Source of the DNA: Domibacillus iocasae
GTDB lineage: Bacteria > Bacillota > Bacilli > Bacillales > Domibacillaceae
Direction: 5' to 3'
Length of the DNA: 64,000 bases
NCBI RefSeq assembly: GCF_001750285.1
Contig: NZ_MAMP01000001.1
Span: forward strand, 186,001 to 250,000
The translations under genes were made by a program, and so were the position numbers. Position 1 is the stretch's first letter; each line of letters starts with the position of its first letter. Positions 1 through 8,100 of this stretch are shown in pieces. Under the pieces are notes generated by a model. That model made no database searches. It was given only the letters and a program-made list of their open reading frames with translations, and was not told where the DNA came from.

Positions 1-2
1 AG

Positions 3-266
3 GCGAGCAGGAATCCTCTCTATCGGGAGATCAACTATCATTTTTACGAAAACTGCTGGGGAATCGGGTGTGAAATTATCACGCTCGGCAAAAAAGAAGG
101 CACCTTTTCTGCCAATCTGGATGTTGAAAAATCAGCCAAAATGATGCGTGCGATGATCGATGGCTGCTTGATTCAATGGCTGATGTGCGGTCAGGACGAT
201 TTGCATGATTTTTATAAGCAGTCTTGCTTAGAAAGTATCTCAACGCTTTTAACGTCGCCGGAATGA
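3..266 (+). CDS. TetR-family regulator, C-terminal fragment (5' truncated by window edge)
   Basis: An open frame enters from the left edge and ends at TGA 264-266, giving 87 residues. It contains the patch MMRAMIDGCLIQWLM, typical of the ligand-binding C-terminal domain of TetR-family repressors such as the BetI-like type. The DNA-binding N terminus lies outside the window, so target and ligand cannot be judged. A hairpin follows directly and probably ends the transcript. The TetR assignment comes from the C-terminal helix pattern only. Confidence 0.55.
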   Translation, partial: ASRNPLYREINYHFYENCWGIGCEIITLGKKEGTFSANLDVEKSAKMMRAMIDGCLIQWLMCGQDDLHDFYKQSCLESISTLLTSPE

Positions 267-271
267 TTTTA

Positions 272-305
272 AAAAAGAACTGCCGTAATTTTCGGCAGCC
301 TTTTG
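272..305. terminator. Bidirectional hairpin terminator
   Basis: CTGCCG (280-285) pairs with CGGCAG (293-298). A-rich sequence precedes it and CCTTTT follows, so it can end the TetR transcript on + and the Tyr-rich gene on -. Confidence 0.6.
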
Positions 306-323
306 AACTATGCAGTTTTTTGA

Positions 324-581
324 TCAGTCTTCCCATCCGCCATATCCGCCATATCCGCCATGACGACGACGCGGATAGTATGGCGGGTACTGGTAGTATG
401 GAAAATATGGAATGTACGGATAGTATGGCGGTCTCGGATACGGGCGGTATGGGTAATAGGGACGCGGCTGATAATAATAGGGTTGCTGATAATACGGCTG
501 CTGTACTTCCAATGCATCATCGAAACCTTGTTCTACCGGCACTTCAAATTGCTCTTCATTGTTTACAGGCAGATCGTTCAA
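324..581 (-). CDS. Tyr/Pro/Gly-rich small protein
   Basis: I chose the TTG at 581-579 because AGGGAGG lies 8 bases before it. Longer readings run into the cydC terminator at 652-690. The 85-residue product has an acidic N-terminal half (about residues 1-30) followed by a low-complexity stretch of repeated PYY/PYP units (about 30-68), then RRRHGGYGGYGGWED. There is no signal peptide or membrane segment. Tyr/Pro/Gly-rich tails of this kind occur in spore-coat and surface proteins of Bacillaceae, but I do not recognise a named family, so a coat role is only inference. The gene stands alone, separated from cydC by a strong terminator. Confidence 0.65.
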   Translation of the reverse strand: MNDLPVNNEEQFEVPVEQGFDDALEVQQPYYQQPYYYQPRPYYPYRPYPRPPYYPYIPYFPYYQYPPYYPRRRHGGYGGYGGWED

Positions 582-651
582 CGCAAGAGCCTCCCTTTCA
601 TTTTTGACTTCTCTCTCACAATATTCACGTTTGCTTAAAATGGTGTAAAAA

Positions 652-690
652 AAGCAGAACCAAACGCCGTTTCGTTGTTTGGTTCTGCTT
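652..690 (-). terminator. Terminator of the cydDC operon
   Basis: A perfect 14-bp stem, AAGCAGAACCAAAC (652-665) with its complement (677-690), has a T-run on the minus strand just after the cydC stop. Confidence 0.85.
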
Positions 691-696
691 TTATCG

Positions 697-2394
697 TTAC
701 GATAACAAACTTTTTTCAATTTGCTTCATTTCATAAAAATATCCTTTTCTCTCCATCAATTCATTAAATGTTCCAGCTTCGACCACATGCCCATGCTCCA
801 TGACGACAATTTGGTCCATTTTTTCAAGCCCTGTTAACCGGTGGCTGACCAGCACAAGTGTATCTTTATGCGCAGCCTCATGCAAATGGTCAAAGATCCG
901 TTGTTCGGTTAGCACATCGAGTGACGATGATGGTTCGTCAAGCAGCCAGACTGGCGCCCGCTTTAATAATACCCGCGCAATCGCGAGCCGCTGCTTTTCG
1001 CCGCCCGATAGGTTTTCTGCTTTTTCAAGCACCGGGTCATCCAGTGTAAAGGGCAGTTCAACGAGCCGGAGTACGTCCTTCATTTCTTCATCCTTCAAAC
1101 GCTCCCGCGCGATTTGCAGATTGTCCCGCACTGTGCCATAGAAAAAGTGGTTCGCCTGCAGCACGACATTCGTTTTCGACCATATGTTTTCCGCCTGAAT
1201 CTCCCTTATCGAATTTCCATCAAGCAGAATTGTCCCGGCATTCACCGTATACATATCCAAAAGCAGCTGCATGACAGTGGATTTTCCTGAACCGCTCGGC
1301 CCGACAATTGCCGTTTTCGAGCCGGCAGGAATGGATATTGAGACATTTTGAAGCGCAGTACGTGTTTCCCCTGGATACATAAATGTCACATCTTTCAATT
1401 CAATTGAAAAGGTGTCATCCCGTTCGATCGTGCCGATTTTTGGCGCTGGCGGTTCTTCATCAACAACGGAAAACAGCCGGTTGGATGCTTGTCTCGTGTC
1501 TTCGAGATACGCCGGGAAAACCGCCATGGGTACTGAATTGTCAAATATTGTCAACGAAATCATCACGAGCATCGCCAAAAACAGGCCATTAAGCTCTCCA
1601 ATCGTGACAAAATAGGCGCCGAGTGCGAGCACAACAAATGCAACGCCCAAGGCAGCTGCAGCGTTCAGCGACTGGCTGGCGGCCGCCTGCGCTCCTTCTT
1701 TTTCTTGCTCCTGCACATACGTGTCGGCCATGTGCAGAAGCTGTTCTTCCTTTTCATCCAGCTTTTGGTGTAGCTTTAAATCCCGAAATCCATATAGTAG
1801 CTCCGTCACTTCCGTTGAAAAAACGGAGCGGCGTTCGCGGACGCCCTGTTTTATTTTCCGCTGCCGCAGCGCAAGTAACCCAGGAATGACAAAGCCGGTC
1901 AGTACTAATCCACCGAATAGTACAAGCGCGATCCATACAGAATAAAAAAGTGTAAAAAAGATGGTGCTTAAAAACACAATAACGAGCACCAGCGGCGGAT
2001 AAAAAACACGCAAAAAGAAGTTTTGCAGCGTTTCGACATCACCGACGATGCGCGCCAGCAAGTCCCCACTTCGGTATTTGCCAAAAATCCGCGGCGCGAG
2101 CGGCTCTAATTTTTCATAAAACGATACACGCAAATTGCTTAAAATCGTAAACGTCGCCCGGTGGGAGACGTACCGCTCCGCATAGCGGCTTCCTGCTTTC
2201 GCTGCACCGAACAATTTCAACAACGCTGTCATAATCGTAATAATGTACAATGGGGGCTGAAGGGCAGATTTTGAGATCATAAACCCGCTAAGGCCAAACA
2301 GCGCTACTGATGTCAATCCTGCAAGAACACCAAACAGTACAGACAACCAAATATCCCGCTTTTCCTCCATCATAATAGACACAAGCCGCTTCAT
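697..2394 (-). CDS. cydC: Thiol reductant ABC exporter subunit CydC
   Basis: The 565-residue ABC half-transporter has an N-terminal six-helix exporter domain (about 1-310) and a C-terminal nucleotide-binding domain. The latter shows Walker A GPSGSGKST, signature LSGGEKQR and Walker B VWLLDEPSS. CydC pairs with CydD in the inner membrane. In studied bacteria the heterodimer exports glutathione or cysteine and is needed to assemble cytochrome bd oxidase. The start overlaps the cydD stop by 4 bp (ATGA), a sign of translational coupling. The cytochrome bd structural genes cydAB are not in the window. Order and length match CydC of other Bacillales. Confidence 0.9.
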   Translation of the reverse strand: MKRLVSIMMEEKRDIWLSVLFGVLAGLTSVALFGLSGFMISKSALQPPLYIITIMTALLKLFGAAKAGSRYAERYVSHRATFTILSNLRVSFYEKLEPLAPRIFGKYRSGDLLARIVGDVETLQNFFLRVFYPPLVLVIVFLSTIFFTLFYSVWIALVLFGGLVLTGFVIPGLLALRQRKIKQGVRERRSVFSTEVTELLYGFRDLKLHQKLDEKEEQLLHMADTYVQEQEKEGAQAAASQSLNAAAALGVAFVVLALGAYFVTIGELNGLFLAMLVMISLTIFDNSVPMAVFPAYLEDTRQASNRLFSVVDEEPPAPKIGTIERDDTFSIELKDVTFMYPGETRTALQNVSISIPAGSKTAIVGPSGSGKSTVMQLLLDMYTVNAGTILLDGNSIREIQAENIWSKTNVVLQANHFFYGTVRDNLQIARERLKDEEMKDVLRLVELPFTLDDPVLEKAENLSGGEKQRLAIARVLLKRAPVWLLDEPSSSLDVLTEQRIFDHLHEAAHKDTLVLVSHRLTGLEKMDQIVVMEHGHVVEAGTFNELMERKGYFYEMKQIEKSLLS

Positions 2395-4103
2395 CCTGCT
2401 GCCCCCCCTTGAACCATTGCGCGGTATGATTCGCTGGATTCCATTAATTCCATGTGCGTGCCTGCCGCCTCGACCTCCCCGTTTTCCATCAAGAAAATGA
2501 CATCCGCTTGTTGAATCGTATGCAGCCGATGGGCGACAGTCATAACCGAAGCCGTTTGGGCCAGTTCATTGATCGACCGCTGCAAAATCTGTTCCGTTTT
2601 CAAATCAAGCCCGGTCGTCGGCTCGTCAAACAGAACGAATGATGGCTGCTTTAAAAACGCACGGGCAAGCGCCACACGCTGTTTTTCTCCACCTGAAAGA
2701 CCGCGTCCTGCTTCACCGACTTTTGTATCCAGCCCGTTCTCAAGCTCGCAAATAAGCTCCGACAACCCCGCTTTTTCCACTGCTGCTTCCACTTCCGTAC
2801 GCGTCGGGTCACCGGGCGCGCCAAGCCGGATGTTTTCTTCAATCGTTCCAGAAAATAAATAAGGATGCTGCGAAATGTAGCTCACTTCTCTAAACCAGGA
2901 TGATTCGCTGAACGAACTGCGCGGACGGCCGTCAATGAGCACGTCACCTTCAAGTGGGTCAAACAGCCCTGCTGCCACATTTAACAGCGTCGTTTTGCCG
3001 GAGCCCGTCGCGCCGACAACTGCCACACGGGCACCTGGACGAACGCATATATTCACCTTTTTCAATGAAAAACCTTCTCCATATTGAAAGTGCACGTTTT
3101 TCAGCTCCAAACCTGGACGCGCCGGCACCTCCATATTGCCCCATTTTACCGGCTGCTCATCCACTTCAAGCTCTGCTTTAATTTTTTCCGCCGCCCCGAG
3201 GCTCCCTCGTCCGGTATGAAACGCGGCACCTAGTTCTTTTAGCGCTGTGTAATATTCCGGTGCTAAAACGAGCACAAAAAACGCCGAGACGAACGAAATG
3301 CTATCAAATACAACGAGGCGCAGACCGATTTCAAGAGCGATCAGCCCAATGCTGAGCGTCGAAATAAACTCGAGCATCAGCGTTGATGTAAACGCGATTT
3401 TCAATATATCCATCGTCGCTTCCCGAAATCCGAGGCTGCTCCTTTGAATCACATCCCGCTGCCGTCCCGCCCGGCCGAATAACTTTAACGTTTGAAGCCC
3501 CTGCAATGTATCCAAAAATTGCCCTGAGAACGCGGCCAGTTTGTCGAGCTGTTCTTCTGATTTTTTTTTCGTTTTTATTCCGATAATGATATAAAAAAGC
3601 GGGATAAAAGGCGCGGTTATCATCATAATCAATCCGCTATAAATATGTGTATAGGACACAGCCGCCAAAACAACAAGCGGCACAATGGATGCTTTCATCA
3701 CTTGAGGCATATACTCGCGGTAATAGCTGTCGATGCCGTCAATCGCTTCCATCATCACCGTTACTTTCCCACCGGACTGTCCTTGAATAGCCGTCTGAAT
3801 TGGATTTTCTGTCCATTTCTGGAGAAGAAGCGATCGGATATTCCGCTTCACATTTGATGCCATTTTCACACCAAATCGTGCATTGGCATACGTAATGCTG
3901 GTCCGGATCACCATCATTCCAAGCAGAAAACCGAGCATCGGCACCATCGCTTCAAACGATTCATTTTGCAAAAAAACCCCATCCACAATGTTGACTAAAA
4001 AGTAAGCCTGGCCGACGATCACTGCTCCCATTACTAACGATAAGCCCAAAAGCGCTGCCCTGATTCCTTTTTGTTCAGATGCCCATTTTCGAAGCTCATT
4101 CAT
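2391..4103 (-). CDS. cydD: Thiol reductant ABC exporter subunit CydD
   Basis: The 570-residue ABC half-transporter has an exporter membrane domain (about 15-300) and an ATPase domain with Walker A GATGSGKTT, signature LSGGEKQR and Walker B FVLFDEPT. The stretch YYREYMPQ in the cytoplasmic loop matches the CydD rather than the CydC side of the pair. It works with CydC as a thiol exporter needed for cytochrome bd maturation. It is the first gene of a two-gene operon. A Rex-like operator lies 26 bp before the ATG, which would link expression to the NADH/NAD+ ratio, as known for the cyd operon of Bacillus subtilis. Confidence 0.9.
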   Translation of the reverse strand: MNELRKWASEQKGIRAALLGLSLVMGAVIVGQAYFLVNIVDGVFLQNESFEAMVPMLGFLLGMMVIRTSITYANARFGVKMASNVKRNIRSLLLQKWTENPIQTAIQGQSGGKVTVMMEAIDGIDSYYREYMPQVMKASIVPLVVLAAVSYTHIYSGLIMMITAPFIPLFYIIIGIKTKKKSEEQLDKLAAFSGQFLDTLQGLQTLKLFGRAGRQRDVIQRSSLGFREATMDILKIAFTSTLMLEFISTLSIGLIALEIGLRLVVFDSISFVSAFFVLVLAPEYYTALKELGAAFHTGRGSLGAAEKIKAELEVDEQPVKWGNMEVPARPGLELKNVHFQYGEGFSLKKVNICVRPGARVAVVGATGSGKTTLLNVAAGLFDPLEGDVLIDGRPRSSFSESSWFREVSYISQHPYLFSGTIEENIRLGAPGDPTRTEVEAAVEKAGLSELICELENGLDTKVGEAGRGLSGGEKQRVALARAFLKQPSFVLFDEPTTGLDLKTEQILQRSINELAQTASVMTVAHRLHTIQQADVIFLMENGEVEAAGTHMELMESSESYRAMVQGGAAG

Positions 4104-4128
4104 GGATTTATCCTATCCACCTTTCAAA

Positions 4129-4146
4129 ACGTGAAAATATTCACAA
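4129..4146. promoter_or_regulatory. Rex-like operator upstream of cydDC
   Basis: ACGTGAAAATATTCACAA matches the Rex consensus TTGTGAAnnnnTTCACAA at all but the first two bases. The position just before cydD and the known Rex control of cyd genes in Bacillus support the call. The match was made by eye. Confidence 0.65.
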
Positions 4147-4272
4147 TATCTTTTTAGTATAAAATAGTCTGATCTAAATTGCTCTTCATCTGCTTACTCT
4201 ATTCCACTTTTTAGCAGCCGCTTTCACAATTTGTTCAATCATATCATGAAAAAAGCCTGCCGCATGATAAAA

Positions 4273-5025
4273 TCATTCGACAGGCCTGTCGGATGGCAGA
4301 CTCACTTTCACTACCGTCCCTTTTCCTTTTTCACTTGTAATGATCATATGGCCGCCGATTCCTTCAATTATTCGAGCGGCTGTCATCATGCCGAGGCCGG
4401 TTCCTTTGCTTTCTGCTAAACTGAAATATGGTTCTCCAAGACGCTTTATCTGTTCCTTTGTCATCCCCGCGCCGGTATCAGAAAACGTAACCCTTACCTG
4501 TTTCTTATTTACGTGCATGGAAATGGCTAACGTCCCGCCGTTTTTCATCGATTCCACCGCGTTTTCACAAATATTCCAGAAGCATTGATTCAGCCGGAGC
4601 CGCTCCCCATGAACGGCTCCTTCGTCAAGCTTCAGACGAATCTCTACGTTATTCTTTTTCATAAACGGCCTCATCCGGCTGACAACATCTTGAATTTCTG
4701 TCCGGATATGCACCGGCTCCTTTTTTCCAAAAAATGGATCTGCATACAATTGATAGTCTTGAATCATTTGTTCAGAACGATTCAGTTCATTCATCGCGGT
4801 TTCAAGGTACTCTCGCTGCCGTTCGTTTATCGTTTCCTCACGGATAAGCTGAAGCATTCCTTGAATGACAGTCAGCGGCTGACGCATTTCATGACCGAAT
4901 GATGCCGCCAGATGGTAAAGGGATTCTTTTCGAAGCTTTTTCTCCACTTTCACAATTGATTTATGCAAATAAAGAATATATGCCAGTGCCGCAAGCAAGC
5001 TGCACATAATCAACAATACTGCCAC
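4273..5025 (-). CDS. Orphan sensor histidine kinase (single membrane anchor)
   Basis: The 250-residue kinase has one N-terminal membrane helix (about 3-20), then a HisKA domain with the H-box SFGHEMRQPLTVIQG and an HATPase domain with N-box NICENAVESM, G1 DTGAGM and G2 GTGLGM. All catalytic motifs are intact. It has no extracellular sensor domain, so it may sense through the membrane helix or a partner, as do the short sporulation or YclK-type kinases. No response regulator gene is adjacent. I take the GTG start because GGTGAT precedes it at a suitable distance. It is convergent with nothing and lies upstream of cydDC on the same strand, with about 170 bp between them. Confidence 0.8.
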   Translation of the reverse strand: MAVLLIMCSLLAALAYILYLHKSIVKVEKKLRKESLYHLAASFGHEMRQPLTVIQGMLQLIREETINERQREYLETAMNELNRSEQMIQDYQLYADPFFGKKEPVHIRTEIQDVVSRMRPFMKKNNVEIRLKLDEGAVHGERLRLNQCFWNICENAVESMKNGGTLAISMHVNKKQVRVTFSDTGAGMTKEQIKRLGEPYFSLAESKGTGLGMMTAARIIEGIGGHMIITSEKGKGTVVKVSLPSDRPVE

Positions 5026-5341
5026 AATCGATCACCAAATTCTTTTAAATTGTATTCAACACAGCTTCTCAATCTGTTGTTGCATTTCTTTTATTTTCAA
5101 CCTGGAAATATGCGCATGTTTTGGGAAATCCCAAAAATACGCTAAATATGTTTCATTCTTTAGCTTAATGACGAAAACGTTATCAAATGTATAAGGTTGA
5201 AACGATGGGCCAAATAAAACGAGTTATCCAGACAGGCAAAGAAATCAGTAAGCTTTTCATCGTATTTCTTTTTTTCTTCATTATTTCATCCTACGTGATC
5301 AAACTTCATGTCGTCTATTTCGATAAATCATTTCAGGTCTA
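5026..5341. other. Gene-free stretch with one short palindrome
   Basis: AT-rich and without a convincing ORF. It holds TTTTGGGA-AA-TCCCAAAA at 5119-5136, an 8-bp inverted repeat about 95 bases upstream of the orphan kinase that could be an operator. Nothing else was recognised. Confidence 0.4.
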
Positions 5342-5710
5342 TCATTTTAGTGTTTTTTCAAAAACAAAGTACATTTCAATCCTATTTTTCCTACATTTCA
5401 AATGAAAATACAAAAAAGCCAGTCTGCTTATGTGAATAGACTGGCGATACTGCTTCGGCGTCAGGCCGGTATGCTTCTTAAATATTTTTGTAAAATGACT
5501 TTGGCCGGTAAAGAGCAGCCAGGCGCTAATAACGGCAATCGGGTGAGAAGAAAGCAGCAGCCAACTTTCCGCTTCCTCGACGCGCGCTCTTTGAATGGCC
5601 TGGCTGATCGTCTCCTTTTCAAAGCGATAGACATTCCCCACAAGATCGACCCATTCCTGCAAAAATAAAGTGTTAGTGGGAAAGTGGATCCAGAACAAAT
5701 TGGTAATCAC
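5342..5710 (-). pseudogene. AraC-family regulator remnant
   Basis: The readable 122 residues contain only the second half of an AraC DNA-binding domain. The stretch FTGQSHFTKIFKKHTGLTPKQYRQ is the classical second helix-turn-helix. The first helix-turn-helix is partly present (RARVEEAESWLLLSS) and the effector domain is missing: an in-frame stop lies at 5738-5740. At the 3' side the frame runs straight through a hairpin terminator (5412-5444), so the original stop was probably lost by a frameshift. AraC proteins are normally about 280 residues or more. I read this as a decaying gene. A short functional DNA-binding protein cannot be excluded. Confidence 0.65.
5412..5444 (-). terminator. Terminator inside the 3' end of the AraC remnant
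   Basis: CCAGTCT (5419-5425) pairs with AGACTGG (5438-5444). CTTTTTTG follows on the minus strand. Confidence 0.6.
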
Positions 5711-5863
5711 CCTTGCATCTATATGAAACGCACTAATCTAAACAGTTCATGTTTTCTAAAGTAAGAATCTTTGTTCAACCTATATAGTTATTTTTAAAAA
5801 TCAATAATTTTTTCCATATACCTAATATACTAACAAAAAATTCAACTTCGGAGACAGGCTCCT

Positions 5864-7627
5864 TTATGCCAGTGTAAATTGTTTGACGGATTGTTCAAGG
5901 TCTTTCGATAATTTAGCCAGGGACTGCGCACTTTCACTAATTTCTTCCATCGATTTATTTAATTGGCGGGAAGCCGCGGCCGTTTCTACTACACCTGCGG
6001 AAGACTCCTCAGAGACAGAAGCAACTTCCTGACTAGAGGAGCTGATTTTATCGCTTCCTTCGCTGATCGAATCAAGGCTTAAGGAGATGGTTTGAATACT
6101 TCCCGACATTTCGTTGACAAACTGAATAATATCCGCAAATGTTTTCGTCGTATGCTGCATTGCCTGGCTGCCTTTTTGTACTTCATTAAACCCATTATTA
6201 AGTGATGTAACAACATTGGCTGTTTCACTTTGCACACCATTAACGATGCCGGTAATTTCTTTAACGGATTCATCTACCTGCACAGCGAGTTTTCGCACCT
6301 CATCCGCAACAACCGCAAAACCTCGGCCGTGCTCCCCTGCACGTGCTGCTTCGATGGCCGCATTTAAAGCCAGCAGGTTTGTTTGAGCTGAAATGGCCTG
6401 AATCACATTTGCCAAATGAGAGATTTCAAGAGTCCTTTTTTCAAGTCCTTGTACTTTTTCAACAGACTCTGATACGAGGGAGGTAATATGCTTCATCTGT
6501 CCGGCGGTTTGTTCCATTTGAATCCGGCCTTCCTCCGAAACACGAAGTACACTGTTTGCTGTTTCGGAAAGCTGTATACCGCTTCTGTGGGTATCCGCAA
6601 TTTGGTGATTTAGCGATTCAATGAGTTCACTGATGGAGGATGCGGCATCAGCCTGCTGTTCCGCTCCTTGAGCTAATTCATCCATTGAGCTCGCAATTTG
6701 CCCGCTACCGTCTTTTACTTCAACTGCCGTTGAATTTAATGTGCCGCTCTGTGTATCCACATGCTGTGAAACAATAAGGAGCTCTGAAACAATCGATCGT
6801 AAATTATCAGCCATTGTGTTCACTGCATAGGTAAGCTGTCCAATATCATCTTTGCCGTCGTAATCGATCGGTTCAACATTTAATTTGCCCTGGGCAATAC
6901 TTGTGCTGACCTGTACGACTTTTTTCAAATTGGATTCAACAACACGGCTGATCCATTTAGAGAAAATGATGCTGACGAGGGATGCAACGATTACAGATAG
7001 AATGAGCAGAAAAAGGGATTGTCTTGCCGCTTCTTTTGCTTCTTGAACAGAAGCTGAATAATCATTTTCTAAATCTTCTTGAAGACTGTCAATGTGGTCA
7101 ATTGTCTGAGACCGCAAATAGGCCGACAGTTGTTTTGATGAAAACGTTTCTTCTTCATTGCCCCGTTGAACGGAAGGAACAATCAGATCGAGAAAAATAC
7201 GATTCATTTCACTGTCATTCGCTTTAACCTGGTCCAATATGTCGCGCGCTGAGGCGGGTGCTACCCCTCTTGCTTGTTCTATCAGTGCATTTAACTTTTC
7301 GCTCTGTTCATTATACTGATCAATGGCCGTTTGATCCTCCAATAGAATATAGTCGCTTATCCGAATATCTTTTTGGCGAAATAACGATGCCATTTCACTG
7401 AGAACAAGAGCATTGTTTCCTTTTTGATCGAGCTCGTCCAGTTTGTTCGTCAAATCGTTTAATATAACTGATGTGATAGCGGTTGCAATAATAAATAATA
7501 AAATAACGATTGCAAGAACTGAACCGTATTTTTGGCTGATACGCTTATTTTTAAAAAAAGAAACACTTTTCTTTGTTCGTACCTTTACTTTTTTTTCCTT
7601 GCGGGGCAAGCGTGTTTTTTTCTTCAT
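5864..7627 (-). CDS. Methyl-accepting chemotaxis protein (transmembrane)
   Basis: This chemoreceptor has 587 residues from the ATG at 7627, which follows GGAG. Order: basic N terminus, membrane helix (about 35-58), an extracellular helical domain of about 150 residues resembling the four-helix-bundle sensor, membrane helix 2 (about 200-222), HAMP (about 222-275), and a long coiled-coil signalling domain. The hairpin tip that contacts CheA and CheW is well conserved ([20 protein letters not shown], then [15 protein letters not shown]). No CheR-tethering pentapeptide is visible at the C terminus. The gene is monocistronic. A 10-bp inverted repeat lies just before its ribosome binding site. The ligand is unknown. 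Confidence 0.9.
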   Translation of the reverse strand: MKKKTRLPRKEKKVKVRTKKSVSFFKNKRISQKYGSVLAIVILLFIIATAITSVILNDLTNKLDELDQKGNNALVLSEMASLFRQKDIRISDYILLEDQTAIDQYNEQSEKLNALIEQARGVAPASARDILDQVKANDSEMNRIFLDLIVPSVQRGNEEETFSSKQLSAYLRSQTIDHIDSLQEDLENDYSASVQEAKEAARQSLFLLILSVIVASLVSIIFSKWISRVVESNLKKVVQVSTSIAQGKLNVEPIDYDGKDDIGQLTYAVNTMADNLRSIVSELLIVSQHVDTQSGTLNSTAVEVKDGSGQIASSMDELAQGAEQQADAASSISELIESLNHQIADTHRSGIQLSETANSVLRVSEEGRIQMEQTAGQMKHITSLVSESVEKVQGLEKRTLEISHLANVIQAISAQTNLLALNAAIEAARAGEHGRGFAVVADEVRKLAVQVDESVKEITGIVNGVQSETANVVTSLNNGFNEVQKGSQAMQHTTKTFADIIQFVNEMSGSIQTISLSLDSISEGSDKISSSSQEVASVSEESSAGVVETAAASRQLNKSMEEISESAQSLAKLSKDLEQSVKQFTLA

Positions 7628-7643
7628 TATATTTTCTCCATCC

Positions 7644-7670
7644 ATATAGTATAGTCTTTTTATACTATAT
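7644..7670. repeat. Perfect inverted repeat upstream of the chemoreceptor gene
   Basis: ATATAGTATA (7644-7653) and TATACTATAT (7661-7670) are perfect complements separated by 7 bases. They lie 17 bases upstream of the start codon and could be an operator or a 5' leader hairpin. Confidence 0.5.
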
Positions 7671-8047
7671 CATAATACTCAATATAAATGTAAACGCATT
7701 CTTATTAAAGCCGATAATTATAATTATATACCTGTATTTAAATTCTTGTATTTTCAGAATGAAGATTGGGAAAATAAAAGAATTAAAAAAGGAACATAGA
7801 ATGTCCCGTGAGTATCTATCAAAAAGAGAGCTGATTTCTACTATTGAACAATAGGCCTTCATCATTGATAAGTTGTCTGCCCTTGGGCAGACTTGGAAAA
7901 GCAGCTGGGCAACAGAATGGTGTGTTTGCTATATGCTGAAGCTACTGCTAAAAGCATGATCTGAATAGTTACTAGTCCCGCGCACTTTACTGTTAGTCTA
8001 GTACGAAATGCAATTTATATTGTGAAAAATTGTACATTTTAAAACAA
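7671..8047. other. Intergenic stretch with a possible gene remnant and a hairpin
   Basis: Apart from the HTH-like remnant listed at 7759, it holds GTCTGCCC-TT-GGGCAGAC at 7875-7892, a GC-rich hairpin with no T-run. No other feature was recognised. Confidence 0.4.
7759..7854 (+). pseudogene. Possible remnant of an XRE-type helix-turn-helix protein
   Basis: The 31-residue frame starts MKIGKIKELKKEHRMSREYL and ends ELISTIEQ before TAG. This resembles the first helices of PlcR/NprR/Rgg-type regulators (IGxKIKELRxExGMSQEYLA...STISKIE), with parts deleted. There is no good ribosome binding site and no continuation of the domain. The resemblance is by eye, so it may be chance. Confidence 0.3.
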
Positions 8048-8090
8048 AGGACCGACCCAAAGTCAGTAAGAATGTCTTTGAGTCGGTTCT
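8048..8090 (-). terminator. Terminator of the sugar operon
   Basis: AGGACCGACCCAAAG (8048-8062) pairs imperfectly with CTTTGAGTCGGTTCT (8076-8090). It is followed by T-rich sequence on the minus strand, 10 bp after the binding-protein stop. Confidence 0.7.
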
Positions 8091-8100
8091 GTTTGAAACT

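Noticed and set aside
360-560. Repetitive DNA that might suggest a CRISPR or satellite array
   Set aside because: The repeats are codon-level Tyr/Pro repetition inside a reading frame, with no regular spacer and repeat lengths.
224-607. 127-codon + strand frame over the Tyr-rich gene
   Set aside because: Repetitive Met/Asp/Gly product is the complement of the Tyr/Pro repeat. The minus frame has the ribosome binding site and sensible composition.
1623-1889. Long + strand frames opposite cydC
   Set aside because: Shadow frames of the well-supported cydC gene with no start signals.
5187-5405. 72-codon + strand frame with a hydrophobic stretch
   Set aside because: No ribosome binding site, Phe/Ile bias expected from AT-rich DNA, and it overlaps the AraC remnant end.
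7690-7703. GTAAACGCATTC as a fourth LacI-1 operator
   Set aside because: Only the left half matches; the right half is not palindromic.
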